Positions 45,181 to 55,278 of a stretch of 64,000 nucleotides of DNA are shown here, piece by piece. Below the pieces are notes generated by a model that made no database searches, was not told where the DNA came from, and was given only the letters and a program-made list of their open reading frames with translations. The first letter of the stretch is position 1. Every line of letters begins with the position of its first letter. The stretch is from JAPLDB01 sp038230515. GTDB taxonomy: Bacteria; Bacteroidota; Bacteroidia; AKYH767-A; 2013-40CM-41-45. The stretch lies in contig JBBRND010000011.1 in assembly GCA_038230515.1 (NCBI GenBank), forward strand, positions 1-64,000, in the 5' to 3' direction. The translations under genes were made by a program, and so were the position numbers.

Positions 45181-48100
45181 ATGAAACAAGTATTTACAAA
45201 AGCAATAGTCGTCCTGTTTTTATTTTTTGGAGCGCTGAAAGTTTCGGCACAGATTACAGGGATTAATTATGCTTACGCAACTACCACAACTGCATTTATT
45301 GGCATTGGAGCACCGCAAACAATAATAGCTGGTGGAACAGATGATGGACTTGCGCTTATTACACCACTTGCAGCAAACTGGAATGGATTTTATTATGGCG
45401 GGGTTTATTACCCGGCAGGTACTCCTATTTATGTTTCTTCGAATGGATTTATTTCTTTCATCAATCCGGTTACTTCTCTGCCTGCAAATAATCTTGCGGG
45501 TACTCCGGCAGTCATTGCTCCTTTATGGGATGATTTGAAAATAAAATCTACCGGACTTGTTAAGTGGGGTTATGGTGGTGGTGCTCCGAACCGCACAATG
45601 ACGATTGAATGGGATTCTGTTTTATGGGATCACAATGCTGCCGTTATTGCTCTTTCTTTCCAGATAAGAATTTTTGAACGCACTGCAGGCGTTAATGCAA
45701 ACGTGATTGAGTTTCGTTATTTGAATAACGGAGCAGGCGTTGCAAATATCAACAACCTATCAGGTGGTGCTTCGTGCGGTTTGTCTGGATTTTGCAACAA
45801 TGATGTTCTTGCCTGGCCCGGTGCCCCAGGTGGTGCTGTGCCGAATAAAAATTTTCCTGAAAATTCTGCCATTGCATCGCATCCATCTTCTACAAATGGT
45901 TATCGCTTTACTCCAGTTGCTCACCCTTACGACAACTGCGCAAATGCCGATACAATTTCAAGTGCCGTTTGGCCCACAGCGGCTTCTGTAGTTTTTAATC
46001 CGGCACTTCCACTAATTTCAAGATCGGGAACTACGCTTCAATCTACTCAAACTGCCATTGCATTGCCAAGTTGCGGAGGAGTAACAACAACAAGTGATGT
46101 GTGGTACACTTTTACCAAGCCGGCAAACATTACGAACTTCGAAGTTTATACAGACAATTTAGATTGCCGTGGTGTAAACTACAGTGCGGGAATAGAAGTT
46201 TTTTCAAGTTGTGGAGGAGCAGTTGTAGGATGTAATTTAGGTGCTACAGGACCTGTAGGAACAAATGCAACTTCTTATCTCAATCTTACGTCATTGCCTT
46301 GTGCGCAAACGCAATATTGGATGCGAGTATTTTCAACCGATACTTCTTATCGCGGATATTTTAGGGTAAATATTCGCCCGCCTGGAAGAGATTGTGCTTA
46401 TGCAAATCAGATCTGCGGCATTCCTTATGCATCACCGCCTAACCTGTCAACCTGTGGTTTCGGAAATGATTATGACAGTACAAACTCTGCGTGCCATACT
46501 CCGAGGCAGCAGGGGGAAGATTATTTATTCACTTATACTCCTGCATCAAATGTTTGCGTGGATATTTCGCTTAATAATACTCCGGCAAATTCATATCCCG
46601 GATTTACGGTTTATCAAGGTTGCCCTACAGTAGGAAATTGTTTGTCGAATGTTTCGGGCCCTGGTGTTGCGCCATTAACTTTTTCAAACATGTCGTTGGT
46701 GGCCGGCATCACTTACTACTTCGCTGTAGACTACGATGCGAACGGTGGATTTATTTCATGTATGAACAACTTTGATCTTTCTATTACAACTTCCGTAGCT
46801 CCTACTCCAACTTATGATAATTGTGCGACTCCTGCTGGTCCGGTGCCTGTATCAATTGTAACTCCCGGAAATAGTTGTACAGGATTGGTTGACTATAATA
46901 ATAATTGTGCTTCTCCATCTGGCGCTGGCGCTGTTCCTTTACCGGGGTGCGGAACTTTTATAGACGGAGTTACTCCTGATGTATGGCTTACATTTACTTC
47001 CACCAGCACTGCATCGCATCAGATTGATGTATCACCCGGCACTGCACCGGCTGCACAAGATCTTGCTATGGCAGTTTATACTTCAAGTGGTGGTTCCTGC
47101 GGACCATTTACACTTGTAAATTGTGATGATAATTCAAATTCTGGTATGCCCTCATTAACGGTGGTTCCACCAACATCAAGCACCGTTTATTATATCAGGA
47201 TATGGAGCAACAGCGGAACTCAGACTGGGAACTTCAAAATATGTGTTGCTACAGGTTGCGCGCCAACAAATGATCTTCCATGTGCGGCAGTAGCTCTTAC
47301 TTTAGGACAGCCGGTGACCGGAGATAATGGCTGCTCATCAGGAGCAAATGAACCCGGAAATGCTTCGTGCTGGGGTGCAGGAAATACGCTCAACACTGTT
47401 TGGTACAGTTTCGTTGCGTCAAGCACAACAATGAAAATACGCACCCGACTCTTTACTCTTTATGATTCACAGATTGCTGTTTATAGTGGAGTTTGTGGTC
47501 CAGGTCTTGTTGAAGTTGCGGCTGCGTGTAACAATGATTATTCTTACAATTGCGGAAATGCTTTTACAACAAAGGCGTCTGATCTTACTGTGAATGGTCT
47601 TTCCATCGGTACTACTTATTATGTAAGAGTAGATGGCAGAGGTTCGAACACTGGAACGTTTGAGATTATTGTGATTGATGGCGCTGCTGCTTATCCTCCT
47701 GTACCTTCTCAGGATTGTGCATTGCCTGTAAATATATGTAGCAATTCAAGTTTCACGGTAGCTGATCCCGGCTATTCGGGCGCTGGAAACTATTGCGATG
47801 CAGGTGGTGCATCCATATGCATGTATGCCGGTGAAAGTAGCTCCTCATGGTACACATTTTCAATTACTGGTCCTGCCACTTTGCAGTGGTTGCTAACAAC
47901 ATCCATTTCGAATGACTACGACTGGATGATCTGGTGTATTGACACTGTTTGGAATAACAATCCGAATCATGTGTTTGCTACAGTTGCCAACTATTGCAGC
48001 AACCTGAACAATCCTAATATGTTTCCATGGACAAGTTGTAATGTTTCTCACATTGATAATACTGGCATGAGCACTTCGATGGGAACGGATACAGTGGGAG

Positions 48101-50124
48101 GTGTTACAAACCAGCATCGGAATGTCGGAGGAGGCAGTACGCCACCATTGAGCCAGGCTGGATATATTCCAGCAGGTATGACTGCTACATTCTTATTAAG
48201 TTTGAATAACTGGTCGAACACCACTGTGGGATTTAATTTTAATTTCCAGGGGTCAGCTGTTAATGGAAGTCCACCAACAATGACCTGGCAAAATGCAACC
48301 AGCAATGTTTGGGACGGAAGCGGAACAAACCGCAATGCATGGTCGCCCACTTCGTGCGGAGCAATACCAGATTGCATTAATTTGATTGCTGCAACTATTG
48401 CCGCAGGCGGTATTCAACCAACGGTAACTGCTAGTACTACAGTGAAGGATATTACCATTAACGCAGGTGCTTCTCTCACCATACAAGCGGGAGTTATTCT
48501 TTCCGTTTGCGGAAACTTTACGAATAACGGAACATTGAATTGCCAGCCAGGAAGTACTGTTCAGTTTATCGGAGGTTCGAACACTTCCATTAATGGAACT
48601 TATGGGAATGTTCTTAATAATTTTTATCATGTAGAGTTTGCAAAAAATTCAGGAGCAATTCTTACTCTTAATTCAAACATCTTTATACAGGGAAAAGATT
48701 CCATTTACGGTGGTATTGTAAACAACAATAATAAAAACACTGAGGTGGGTGGTAATTTTTACAACTACAACGGTGCGACAAGTTTTACCGGACTTGGTGC
48801 TGGCGGGGGCGGCAGCACTCTTACATTTACAAGACGCGTTGGTGCCAATCAAAATTTCAGAAACAATGGGGCGGCTCTTACGCTGAACAATGTTACCATG
48901 AATCAGATTGCAGCCGGATCTCTTACTCTTAATGCTAATGCGACCAGCGATTTGATTATCGGGTCGAGCGGAATTCTTACTCTTACTCAGGGAAAAATAA
49001 TTACCGGTGTTGGCACTGCACGCGAAGTGAATGTTACGAATAGTGCCGCTGGCGGCTGCTCTGCCGGAGTTGCAACAAGCTATGTGGAAGGCAAATTGAG
49101 ACGTTCAATTGCTGCTGCATTAAATTCTTACGACTTTCCTGTTGGCGAATCAAGCATGGGTTATGAACGCGCTAACATTACATACACTGTAGCGCCTTCT
49201 GTTTACAACCTGTTAGCACAATTCAAAACATGGGGTGGGGCGAATTGTGCATTTCCGGGCATGGGTCCGGTAGCAAGCGAATGTTTAACTGCAACCTATA
49301 ATGCGCTGCCTTACTTTGATCATGGATATTGGAATATTGATCAAAGCGGTGGTTCAACGGGAACGTACCGTGTGACATTGTACAATAGTGGCATGTCGAA
49401 TAATACAGGCATGGGATGGACTGTTGTAAAAGGAACTTCCGGAAGCTGTGCATTTGCCTTAGCCGGCAATTGCTGGGTAGCAAGTACCGCAGGTGCTACG
49501 CGCAGAGATAACCTGACAAGTTTTTCTGACTTCGCAACGGTGCAATCACAGAATCCGTTGCCTATTCAATTGCTTTACTTCAATGCAAAACCAGAAGGGT
49601 ATGATGTGCTTTGCTCATGGAGCACTGCTACGGAAATTAACAACGATCATTTTGAACTAGAGCGCAGCGCAGATGGAAATGAATTTACAAATATTGCGCG
49701 TGTGAAAGGTTTCGGAGCGGGTGTATCTGTGCATACGCTCAGTTACAATTATCCTGATAAAGAAATCTGCAACGGTATTATTTATTATCGCCTGAAGCAG
49801 GTTGATATTGACGGCAACTCTTCTTACAGCAATGTTGTAGCTGTGAATTGCAAAGATGCTGATCGTGCAATTACTGTTTTCCCGAACCCTGCCAACACGG
49901 TGCTGAATGTAAGTTTCGCTCAGGCAGCTAATGAAAAAATAGAATTGCAAGTGATAAATATGTTGGGAATGATGGTGATGAAAAAAGAATTTACCGCACA
50001 GGAGGGGCAGAATAACACCATCCTTGAGATTAAAGATTTTCCTCCCGGTGTTTATTATTTAAAGTTCCGGAAAGAAGATGGCTCGGTGGATGATTCTCAC
50101 CTGACAAAGTTTTTGAAGTATTAA
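45181..50124 (+). CDS. Large secreted T9SS cargo protein (1647 residues)
   Basis: Signal peptide at 1-24 (ending KVSAQ). An N-terminal module carries a nidogen-like SNGFISF / APLWDDL pattern. Several Cys-containing beta modules follow, each starting near a DNCA or CAxA motif and containing a VWYTF/VWLTF/VWYSF strand, at roughly 255-400, 545-690, 695-830 and 845-1010; they resemble pre-peptidase C-terminal domains. A repeat-poor beta region follows. The last 80 residues are a T9SS type A sorting domain (FPNPANTVLNVSF, INMLGMMVM, PPGVYYLKF). It is exported through the inner membrane by Sec and across the outer membrane by T9SS, and probably anchored at the surface. No catalytic domain is visible. 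Confidence 0.85.
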   Translation: MKQVFTKAIVVLFLFFGALKVSAQITGINYAYATTTTAFIGIGAPQTIIAGGTDDGLALITPLAANWNGFYYGGVYYPAGTPIYVSSNGFISFINPVTSLPANNLAGTPAVIAPLWDDLKIKSTGLVKWGYGGGAPNRTMTIEWDSVLWDHNAAVIALSFQIRIFERTAGVNANVIEFRYLNNGAGVANINNLSGGASCGLSGFCNNDVLAWPGAPGGAVPNKNFPENSAIASHPSSTNGYRFTPVAHPYDNCANADTISSAVWPTAASVVFNPALPLISRSGTTLQSTQTAIALPSCGGVTTTSDVWYTFTKPANITNFEVYTDNLDCRGVNYSAGIEVFSSCGGAVVGCNLGATGPVGTNATSYLNLTSLPCAQTQYWMRVFSTDTSYRGYFRVNIRPPGRDCAYANQICGIPYASPPNLSTCGFGNDYDSTNSACHTPRQQGEDYLFTYTPASNVCVDISLNNTPANSYPGFTVYQGCPTVGNCLSNVSGPGVAPLTFSNMSLVAGITYYFAVDYDANGGFISCMNNFDLSITTSVAPTPTYDNCATPAGPVPVSIVTPGNSCTGLVDYNNNCASPSGAGAVPLPGCGTFIDGVTPDVWLTFTSTSTASHQIDVSPGTAPAAQDLAMAVYTSSGGSCGPFTLVNCDDNSNSGMPSLTVVPPTSSTVYYIRIWSNSGTQTGNFKICVATGCAPTNDLPCAAVALTLGQPVTGDNGCSSGANEPGNASCWGAGNTLNTVWYSFVASSTTMKIRTRLFTLYDSQIAVYSGVCGPGLVEVAAACNNDYSYNCGNAFTTKASDLTVNGLSIGTTYYVRVDGRGSNTGTFEIIVIDGAAAYPPVPSQDCALPVNICSNSSFTVADPGYSGAGNYCDAGGASICMYAGESSSSWYTFSITGPATLQWLLTTSISNDYDWMIWCIDTVWNNNPNHVFATVANYCSNLNNPNMFPWTSCNVSHIDNTGMSTSMGTDTVGGVTNQHRNVGGGSTPPLSQAGYIPAGMTATFLLSLNNWSNTTVGFNFNFQGSAVNGSPPTMTWQNATSNVWDGSGTNRNAWSPTSCGAIPDCINLIAATIAAGGIQPTVTASTTVKDITINAGASLTIQAGVILSVCGNFTNNGTLNCQPGSTVQFIGGSNTSINGTYGNVLNNFYHVEFAKNSGAILTLNSNIFIQGKDSIYGGIVNNNNKNTEVGGNFYNYNGATSFTGLGAGGGGSTLTFTRRVGANQNFRNNGAALTLNNVTMNQIAAGSLTLNANATSDLIIGSSGILTLTQGKIITGVGTAREVNVTNSAAGGCSAGVATSYVEGKLRRSIAAALNSYDFPVGESSMGYERANITYTVAPSVYNLLAQFKTWGGANCAFPGMGPVASECLTATYNALPYFDHGYWNIDQSGGSTGTYRVTLYNSGMSNNTGMGWTVVKGTSGSCAFALAGNCWVASTAGATRRDNLTSFSDFATVQSQNPLPIQLLYFNAKPEGYDVLCSWSTATEINNDHFELERSADGNEFTNIARVKGFGAGVSVHTLSYNYPDKEICNGIIYYRLKQVDIDGNSSYSNVVAVNCKDADRAITVFPNPANTVLNVSFAQAANEKIELQVINMLGMMVMKKEFTAQEGQNNTILEIKDFPPGVYYLKFRKEDGSVDDSHLTKFLKY

Positions 50125-50146
50125 AAGAGTTTTTAAATCCTGATAT

Positions 50147-50180
50147 AAATAGCCCGCGATATAAACCGCGGGCTATTTTT
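50147..50180 (+). terminator. Rho-independent terminator after the T9SS cargo gene
   Basis: A perfect 12-bp stem AAATAGCCCGCG (50147-50158) / CGCGGGCTATTT (50167-50178) with an 8-base loop, followed by Ts. Confidence 0.9.
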
Positions 50181-50324
50181 TTACTCCATCACAAACTTTC
50201 CTTCCGGTGCGAATAGTTTTTAGTTTTCGCTTGCGACACCAAAAGTGTTTCATGTTGATGTCATTCGGGAAAGATAATTTCACACTTTCAAAATGAAATC
50301 ATTATTGATTTTTGTTTTGACGAA

Positions 50325-52679
50325 ATGAAATATTCTCTAATCATCGCTTTTCTTTTTTTCAATAGTTCGCTTTCGTTTTCTCAAAACAATTACACGATAA
50401 GCGGAACTATTCACGACAATAAAACCGGAGAGGCAATGATTGGCGCCACGCTTGCGGTAAAAGAAATTCCAGCAACGGGTGTGAGCACGAATGCTTATGG
50501 CTTTTATTCACTCACTCTTGCTGAGGGAAAGTACACATTCAGCTACCGGTTTACCGGTTATGAAGAGAGAGATACAGTGATTGATTTTCATCACAACGTA
50601 AAACTCAATGTTGATCTTGCTGAAAAGGTTATTTCTCTCCATGAGGTGAATGTTACTTCTGAAGCTGCAAACAAAAATGTGACCTCTCCGCAAATGAGTG
50701 TGCAAAAACTGAGCATCAAGGAGATTAATTCTATTCCTGTTTTTCTTGGTGAACGTGATATTCTGAAAACCATTCAATTGCTGCCGGGTATTAAAGGGGT
50801 TACGGAGGGCAATTCAGGATTTTATGTGCGGGGTGGGGGGCTTGATCAAAATCTTATTTTGCTTGATGAAGCCAATGTGTATAATCCCGGGCACCTGTTG
50901 GGTTTCTTTTCAGTGTTCAATTCGGATGCCATTAAAGATGTAACAATTTACAAAGGAGGAATTCCTGCTGAGTATGGAGGAAGAATTTCTTCAGTAGTAG
51001 ATGTGAAAATGAATGATGGTGACAACAAGAAATATAGAGCAACTGGAGGAATCGGGTTGATTGCTTCGCGCCTAACGGTGGAAGGACCTATTGTAAAGAA
51101 TAAGGGATCGTTCATTATTTCTGGACGAAGAACGTATGCCGATTTATTTTTGAAAATTTTAGGGCCGAAGGAACTGCGCAACTCGCAACTTTATTTTTAT
51201 GATCTGAATGCAAAAGCAAATTATGAGTTGGGACCGAAGGATCATATTTTTATTTCAGGATATTTCGGCAGAGATAATTTTACTTTCAGAAACAGTACGA
51301 ATACCAATCGCAGCTTTGGTATTGATTGGGGAAACACTACTGCAACGCTACGCGAGAATCATTTATTCACTGACAAATTATTTCTGAATAGTTCTTTTAT
51401 CTTCAGTAATTACAGCAATAATATTACGCTTGGTTCGGGCGATGCGCAGTTTCAGGTTACTACGGGCATACGTGACTTTTCTTTGAAGGAGAATTTTGAT
51501 TACTACATCAGTGCGAAGAACACGGTGAAGTTTGGTTTGGAATCCATCTACCATATTTTCCGACCTGGTGAGGTGACTATTAATTCTGCTTCTGCAACTA
51601 TTCGCCCTTCTGTGCTGAACAAAACTATTGAGCGGAAGCACGGATGGGAAAATGGTATTTACATTTCTGATGATTATGTATTGAGCAAGAAAATAAACAT
51701 CAACTTCGGTCTGCGTTATTCACTCTTCACTGACCTGGGGGCGGGAACCACATATTCTTACGGTGGCGATGGCAATGTAAATGATTCTTCCCTGTATTCT
51801 TCTCTTCAACCCATCAAAACATATTCAGGCATTGAGCCGCGTATTTCTGTTGCCTACATTTTTAATGATGCTAATTCAATTAAAGCATCATACAACCGGA
51901 TTTATCAATACATGCATCTTCTCTCTAATTCAACTGCTGAAACTCCTGTTGATCTATGGATACCGTGCAGCAATGTGGTGCAGCCGCAGATTGGCGATCA
52001 AGTGGCGCTGGGTTATTTCAGAAACCTGAAACAGAATATGTATGAGTCATCGGTGGAGGTGTATTACAAAAAAATGCAGAACCAGATTGACTATAAACCG
52101 GGAGCCGATCTGCGTTTTAATAAAACTGTGGAGTCGCAATTGTTATTCGGAACGGGAACGGCTTATGGTGCAGAATTTTTTCTGAAGAAAAGATATGGCA
52201 AGCTGAACGGATGGATCGGTTATACGTATTCGCGTACGCTTAGAAACTTTGACGGTATTGATAATGGCGCCACATTTCCTGCAAGACAGGACGAAATTCA
52301 TGATGTATCTGTTGTTGGTATCTATGAGTTAAGCAAGAGGTGGACTTTTTCTGCATCTTGGGTTTACAATACGGGAAGTGCGGTTACCTGGCCGAGCGGA
52401 AAATACCAGATAGATGGTCAGGTGGTGAGTTTATATACAAACCGAAACGGTTATCGCATGCCTGCATATCACCGTCTTGATGTGGGAGCAACATGGAATA
52501 TAATAAAGACACGCAGACTTGAATCGAGTTGGAATTTTTCTGTTTATAATGTTTATGCAAGGGAGAATGCGTTCTCTATTTCTTTTCAGCAGGATCCGAA
52601 TGATCCGTCAAAGACACAGGCAGTACAGTTGTCGCTCTTCAGGTTTGTGCCTGCAATTACCTATAATTTTAAATTCTGA
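50325..52679 (+). CDS. TonB-dependent receptor with carboxypeptidase-like N-terminal domain
   Basis: A 784-residue outer-membrane receptor. Signal peptide about 1-20; a carboxypeptidase-regulatory-like domain about 22-105 (ISGTIHDNKTGEAMIGATL); a plug about 115-230 (FYVRGGGLDQNLILLDEANV); then a 22-strand barrel ending in the terminal Phe of ITYNFKF. It pairs with the DUF4249 lipoprotein gene 5 bases downstream, a recurrent Bacteroidota couple probably acting like SusC/SusD in uptake of an unknown ligand. Confidence 0.9.
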   Translation: MKYSLIIAFLFFNSSLSFSQNNYTISGTIHDNKTGEAMIGATLAVKEIPATGVSTNAYGFYSLTLAEGKYTFSYRFTGYEERDTVIDFHHNVKLNVDLAEKVISLHEVNVTSEAANKNVTSPQMSVQKLSIKEINSIPVFLGERDILKTIQLLPGIKGVTEGNSGFYVRGGGLDQNLILLDEANVYNPGHLLGFFSVFNSDAIKDVTIYKGGIPAEYGGRISSVVDVKMNDGDNKKYRATGGIGLIASRLTVEGPIVKNKGSFIISGRRTYADLFLKILGPKELRNSQLYFYDLNAKANYELGPKDHIFISGYFGRDNFTFRNSTNTNRSFGIDWGNTTATLRENHLFTDKLFLNSSFIFSNYSNNITLGSGDAQFQVTTGIRDFSLKENFDYYISAKNTVKFGLESIYHIFRPGEVTINSASATIRPSVLNKTIERKHGWENGIYISDDYVLSKKININFGLRYSLFTDLGAGTTYSYGGDGNVNDSSLYSSLQPIKTYSGIEPRISVAYIFNDANSIKASYNRIYQYMHLLSNSTAETPVDLWIPCSNVVQPQIGDQVALGYFRNLKQNMYESSVEVYYKKMQNQIDYKPGADLRFNKTVESQLLFGTGTAYGAEFFLKKRYGKLNGWIGYTYSRTLRNFDGIDNGATFPARQDEIHDVSVVGIYELSKRWTFSASWVYNTGSAVTWPSGKYQIDGQVVSLYTNRNGYRMPAYHRLDVGATWNIIKTRRLESSWNFSVYNVYARENAFSISFQQDPNDPSKTQAVQLSLFRFVPAITYNFKF

Positions 52680-52684
52680 AAAAG

Positions 52685-53473
52685 ATGAAAGCAAAAAATA
52701 TTTTTCTAAGTATTATGCTGCTCACATTTATTTCCTGCGAGAAGGTTATTTATATTGACTTGAATACTTCGAACCCAAAAATAATTGTAGAAGCAAATCT
52801 TACTAATCAACAGGGACCTTATAAAGTTAAGATCAGCCATTCGGTAAATTATTACGATGCAAATAATTTTCCGGCAGAAACAGGTGCACATGTAACCCTT
52901 AACGACAATGCCGGAACTACTGAAACTCTTGCAGAAGTTACTCCCGGAAATTATGAAACAAGTACTTTGCAGGGAGTGGAGGGAAGAACTTATTCGCTGA
53001 AGATAGTAACGGCTGACGGAAGTGAATATAATGCTGCTTCAACGATGCCTTATCATGTTCTTATTGACTCCATCAATTTTGAACCTGGCAGGGAAGGAAA
53101 CAGTTTTCGTGTGATCTGTAAATTTAAAGATCCGGAGGGTGTGCTTAATTATTACAAGCTGCATTTAACATCAAACGACTCAACAAAGATTGACAGTACG
53201 GACATCCGTATTGTGGCTGATGGTTTTGCTGACGGGCAGGAACTCACTCTTACTTACAGAACGGAGCTTGTTCCGGGAGACAGCGTTTTTGTGATGCTTG
53301 AATGTATTGATAAAACCACCTACGATTTTTACCGCACGCTGCCTGATGTGGAGGGTGGCATCCGTTCGTTCACTTCAGCACCTCCTGCAAATCCGGTAAC
53401 GAACTTAAGTAACGGGGCGCTTGGATATTTTTCTGCTCGTTCGGTTTCTGTTGGTGCTGCGGTGGTGCATTGA
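52685..53473 (+). CDS. DUF4249 family outer-membrane lipoprotein
   Basis: A 262-residue lipoprotein. A short signal ends in the lipobox-like FISC (Cys at about 19), followed by the DUF4249 start EKVIYIDLNTSNPKIIVEAN. The remainder is beta-sandwich-like. DUF4249 genes almost always follow a TonB receptor gene, as here, and the protein probably caps the receptor at the cell surface. Confidence 0.85.
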   Translation: MKAKNIFLSIMLLTFISCEKVIYIDLNTSNPKIIVEANLTNQQGPYKVKISHSVNYYDANNFPAETGAHVTLNDNAGTTETLAEVTPGNYETSTLQGVEGRTYSLKIVTADGSEYNAASTMPYHVLIDSINFEPGREGNSFRVICKFKDPEGVLNYYKLHLTSNDSTKIDSTDIRIVADGFADGQELTLTYRTELVPGDSVFVMLECIDKTTYDFYRTLPDVEGGIRSFTSAPPANPVTNLSNGALGYFSARSVSVGAAVVH

Positions 53474-53480
53474 TCTGCTT

Positions 53481-53885
53481 TTATTTTGTTGTGTCTCTTG
53501 GCGCACCGGCAGGGTTGTTCCTTCTATTATTGTCCATTATGTTTTTTCTTCCGGTAGAATCTCTTCTCATGCTGTTCTCTTTACCAGTATGAGGTGGTAC
53601 TACTCCACTTCGGTTTCGGTTAGGATAGGTGGAACCATTGCTGCGGTAATGGGTAGTATCATGCACCATTCCTGAATTGTGAGAAGGGCCCATTCCCGAC
53701 ATGGCAGTATCGGTTCTGGTTTGGTTTATCCGATCAGGATGTAATGGATCCGGAGTTGGAGTAGAGCGCGGCAGATCCGGATTGGGGGTTGGGTTGGAGT
53801 TTGGAATGGTGCTTTGAGCAAAAGAGAAATTTGCAGTTGCTGTTAAGATTGCTGCAATGGCGATTATTTTTTTAAATGATGTCAT
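53481..53885 (-). CDS. Small secreted Pro/Asn/Arg-rich protein
   Basis: A 134-residue protein with a signal peptide (MTSFKKIIAIAAILTATANFSFAQ cut at FAQ) and a low-complexity mature part rich in Pro, Asn, Thr and Arg (STPTPDPLHPDR). It is probably disordered. It is convergent with the DUF4249 gene, only 7 bases apart. Function unknown. Confidence 0.6.
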   Translation of the reverse strand: MTSFKKIIAIAAILTATANFSFAQSTIPNSNPTPNPDLPRSTPTPDPLHPDRINQTRTDTAMSGMGPSHNSGMVHDTTHYRSNGSTYPNRNRSGVVPPHTGKENSMRRDSTGRKNIMDNNRRNNPAGAPRDTTK

Positions 53886-53956
53886 TTTATTTTGATTTTA
53901 CATTTGACTTCATAAAATTCTGTGCCAATTTTTTTCAGCATGGAGCTTGCATTTTT

Positions 53957-54355
53957 TTAAAAAGCAAAACTCTTTTGCAATATGCTTCTTAGTTGGTTCT
54001 TGATTGATTCGAAGTTGCTTGCTTTGGTGAGAAAAGCTTCTGCTCCTAATTTCATGGAGCGGTTCACATCGTTAATGTTTTTGGAGGTGGTGAGGATGAC
54101 TACCGGAATTTCACTGTATGGTTTCGTTTTCTTTAGTTGCTCGAGGCATTCGAAACCATTCATGAGGGGCATGTTTAAATCGAGAAAAATAACTGAAGGA
54201 GGTGGTGGTTCTTTTTCAAGAATCTTAATTACTTCCATGCCGTTTTGAGCAACGGTACATTGCAGGTTGGGGCTAATTTCCTTTAGGGCATCCATGAAGA
54301 AGAGTTGATCATCTTCATCATCGTCTGCCAATAATATTTTTATGGGTGTAGTCAT
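53957..54355 (-). CDS. Single-domain response regulator (CheY/Rcp1-like)
   Basis: A receiver-only protein of about 132 residues. The acidic pocket ILLADDDEDDQLFF, the phosphoryl-acceptor Asp in VIFLDLNMPLMNGFE, the Thr of VILTTSK and the Lys of FLTKAS are all in place. I use the ATG at 54355; upstream residues are not receiver-like. No output domain, so it must act through partner proteins or in a phosphorelay. No histidine kinase is nearby. Confidence 0.88.
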   Translation of the reverse strand: MTTPIKILLADDDEDDQLFFMDALKEISPNLQCTVAQNGMEVIKILEKEPPPPSVIFLDLNMPLMNGFECLEQLKKTKPYSEIPVVILTTSKNINDVNRSMKLGAEAFLTKASNFESIKNQLRSILQKSFAF

Positions 54356-54497
54356 TGGTAGAGTAATTTTAATGCTGCATTTTTTTTGGTGCATCAAAGA
54401 TGAAATAAAATATTATGACTTTCAACTATTTTTTAAAAGATGACAATTAATCACCTTGCTGGTATAGTTTTTTATCTCTGTTTCATAAAAAAAAATT

Positions 54498-54632
54498 ATG
54501 TACAGCTCTCCTCATTACAACAATGGAACGCCTGAAGGCAGCGGCACCGGACTGATGATGCTTAATGCAACTGTAATTACATTGGGTATTACGCTGATTG
54601 CATTCCTTATAACTTTGGTTGCGGTATCCTGA
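54498..54632 (+). CDS. 44-residue single-pass membrane peptide
   Basis: A short frame with ATG at 54498 and TGA at 54630-54632. It encodes a Ser/Gly/Asn-rich head of about 18 residues (MYSSPHYNNGTPEGSGTG) and one hydrophobic helix to the end (ITLGITLIAFLITLVAV). The strict polar head plus helix layout, an A-rich leader and a free-standing position support a real small membrane protein. No family is known to me. Confidence 0.5.
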   Translation: MYSSPHYNNGTPEGSGTGLMMLNATVITLGITLIAFLITLVAVS

Positions 54633-54647
54633 AAAAAAATAATTTGT

Positions 54648-54890
54648 ATGCTAAGTATCCGCAAAGAGTTTGAAAATACGCCTTATTGTTACAAGTTAAG
54701 GTTGCTTACTAAATATGGAGTGTACTTGATGAAGCGCGAACAAACCGGATACTTTATTTATCTTTTCGGATACAAGGGTTTTTATGTAGAAGTTTGGTAC
54801 ACCCCAAACGAGGAGTTGTGCAAAATAAAAATTATTGATGTAAAAAATCTTGATCCCTATCTTGATCGGATTGTAATTGTATTTGCATAA
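54648..54890 (+). CDS. Hypothetical protein, 80 residues
   Basis: A small Tyr-rich protein (YFIYLFGYKGFYVEVWY) without signal peptide. It starts 15 bases after the small membrane peptide gene and could be translated with it. It ends shortly before repeat array 2. Family not recognised. Confidence 0.55.
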   Translation: MLSIRKEFENTPYCYKLRLLTKYGVYLMKREQTGYFIYLFGYKGFYVEVWYTPNEELCKIKIIDVKNLDPYLDRIVIVFA

Positions 54891-55024
54891 CCGATGGCGA
54901 AAGATTGATGTTAAAAGTGATCTATTTCCTTTTCTTAGAGTTTATGGGAACCCTCTTTCCCTCAAACCCTCGTTTTTTCCTCAAAAACCAATTTTTTTCA
55001 AAAACACCTGTTTTTTGCCAGAAA

Positions 55025-55192
55025 ACACCCCTCGGCAGTTTGATAATACCCCTCGGCTGTGAAAAAACACCCCTCGGCTGAAAAAAAACACCCCTCGGCA
55101 ATTCAAAAACACCCCTCGGCTGTGAAAAAACACCCCTCGGCTAAAAAAAAATACCCCTCGGCAGATTGATAACACCCCTCGGCAGAAAAATA
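55025..55192. repeat. Tandem repeat array 2: eight exact 21-bp units
   Basis: Eight units start at 55025, 55046, 55067, 55088, 55109, 55130, 55151 and 55172. Each has the invariant core ACCCCTCGGC (position 3 on), followed by A/T and a variable A-rich spacer. Decayed units precede it (the phase is kept at 55004, and possibly from about 54966). The array ends 16 bases before the -33 box of a canonical promoter for the gene at 55279. Confidence 0.95.
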
Positions 55193-55208
55193 ATAGCTGA
55201 AATTTTTT

Positions 55209-55239
55209 TTTGAAGATATTGTTCTGAGTTTTACTTTTG
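55209..55239 (+). promoter_or_regulatory. Canonical Bacteroidota promoter downstream of repeat array 2
   Basis: TTTG at 55209-55212, 19 bases, then TACTTTTG at 55232-55239: an exact TTTG-N19-TANNTTTG. The ATG is 40 bases downstream. The repeat array lies immediately upstream, where an activator or silencer would bind. Confidence 0.7.
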
Positions 55240-55278
55240 GCGGCTCATTTTATAAAAACAAATTAATCTCAAAAAAAA

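Noticed and set aside
48048..48630. Overlapping minus-strand frames of 109-125 codons within the large T9SS gene
   Set aside because: They lie inside a continuous plus-strand gene with signal peptide and sorting domain and show no domain of their own.
54981..55175. A minus-strand frame with repeated RGVFF-type heptads
   Set aside because: It is produced by the 21-bp array 2 read backwards; no start signal or homologue is evident.
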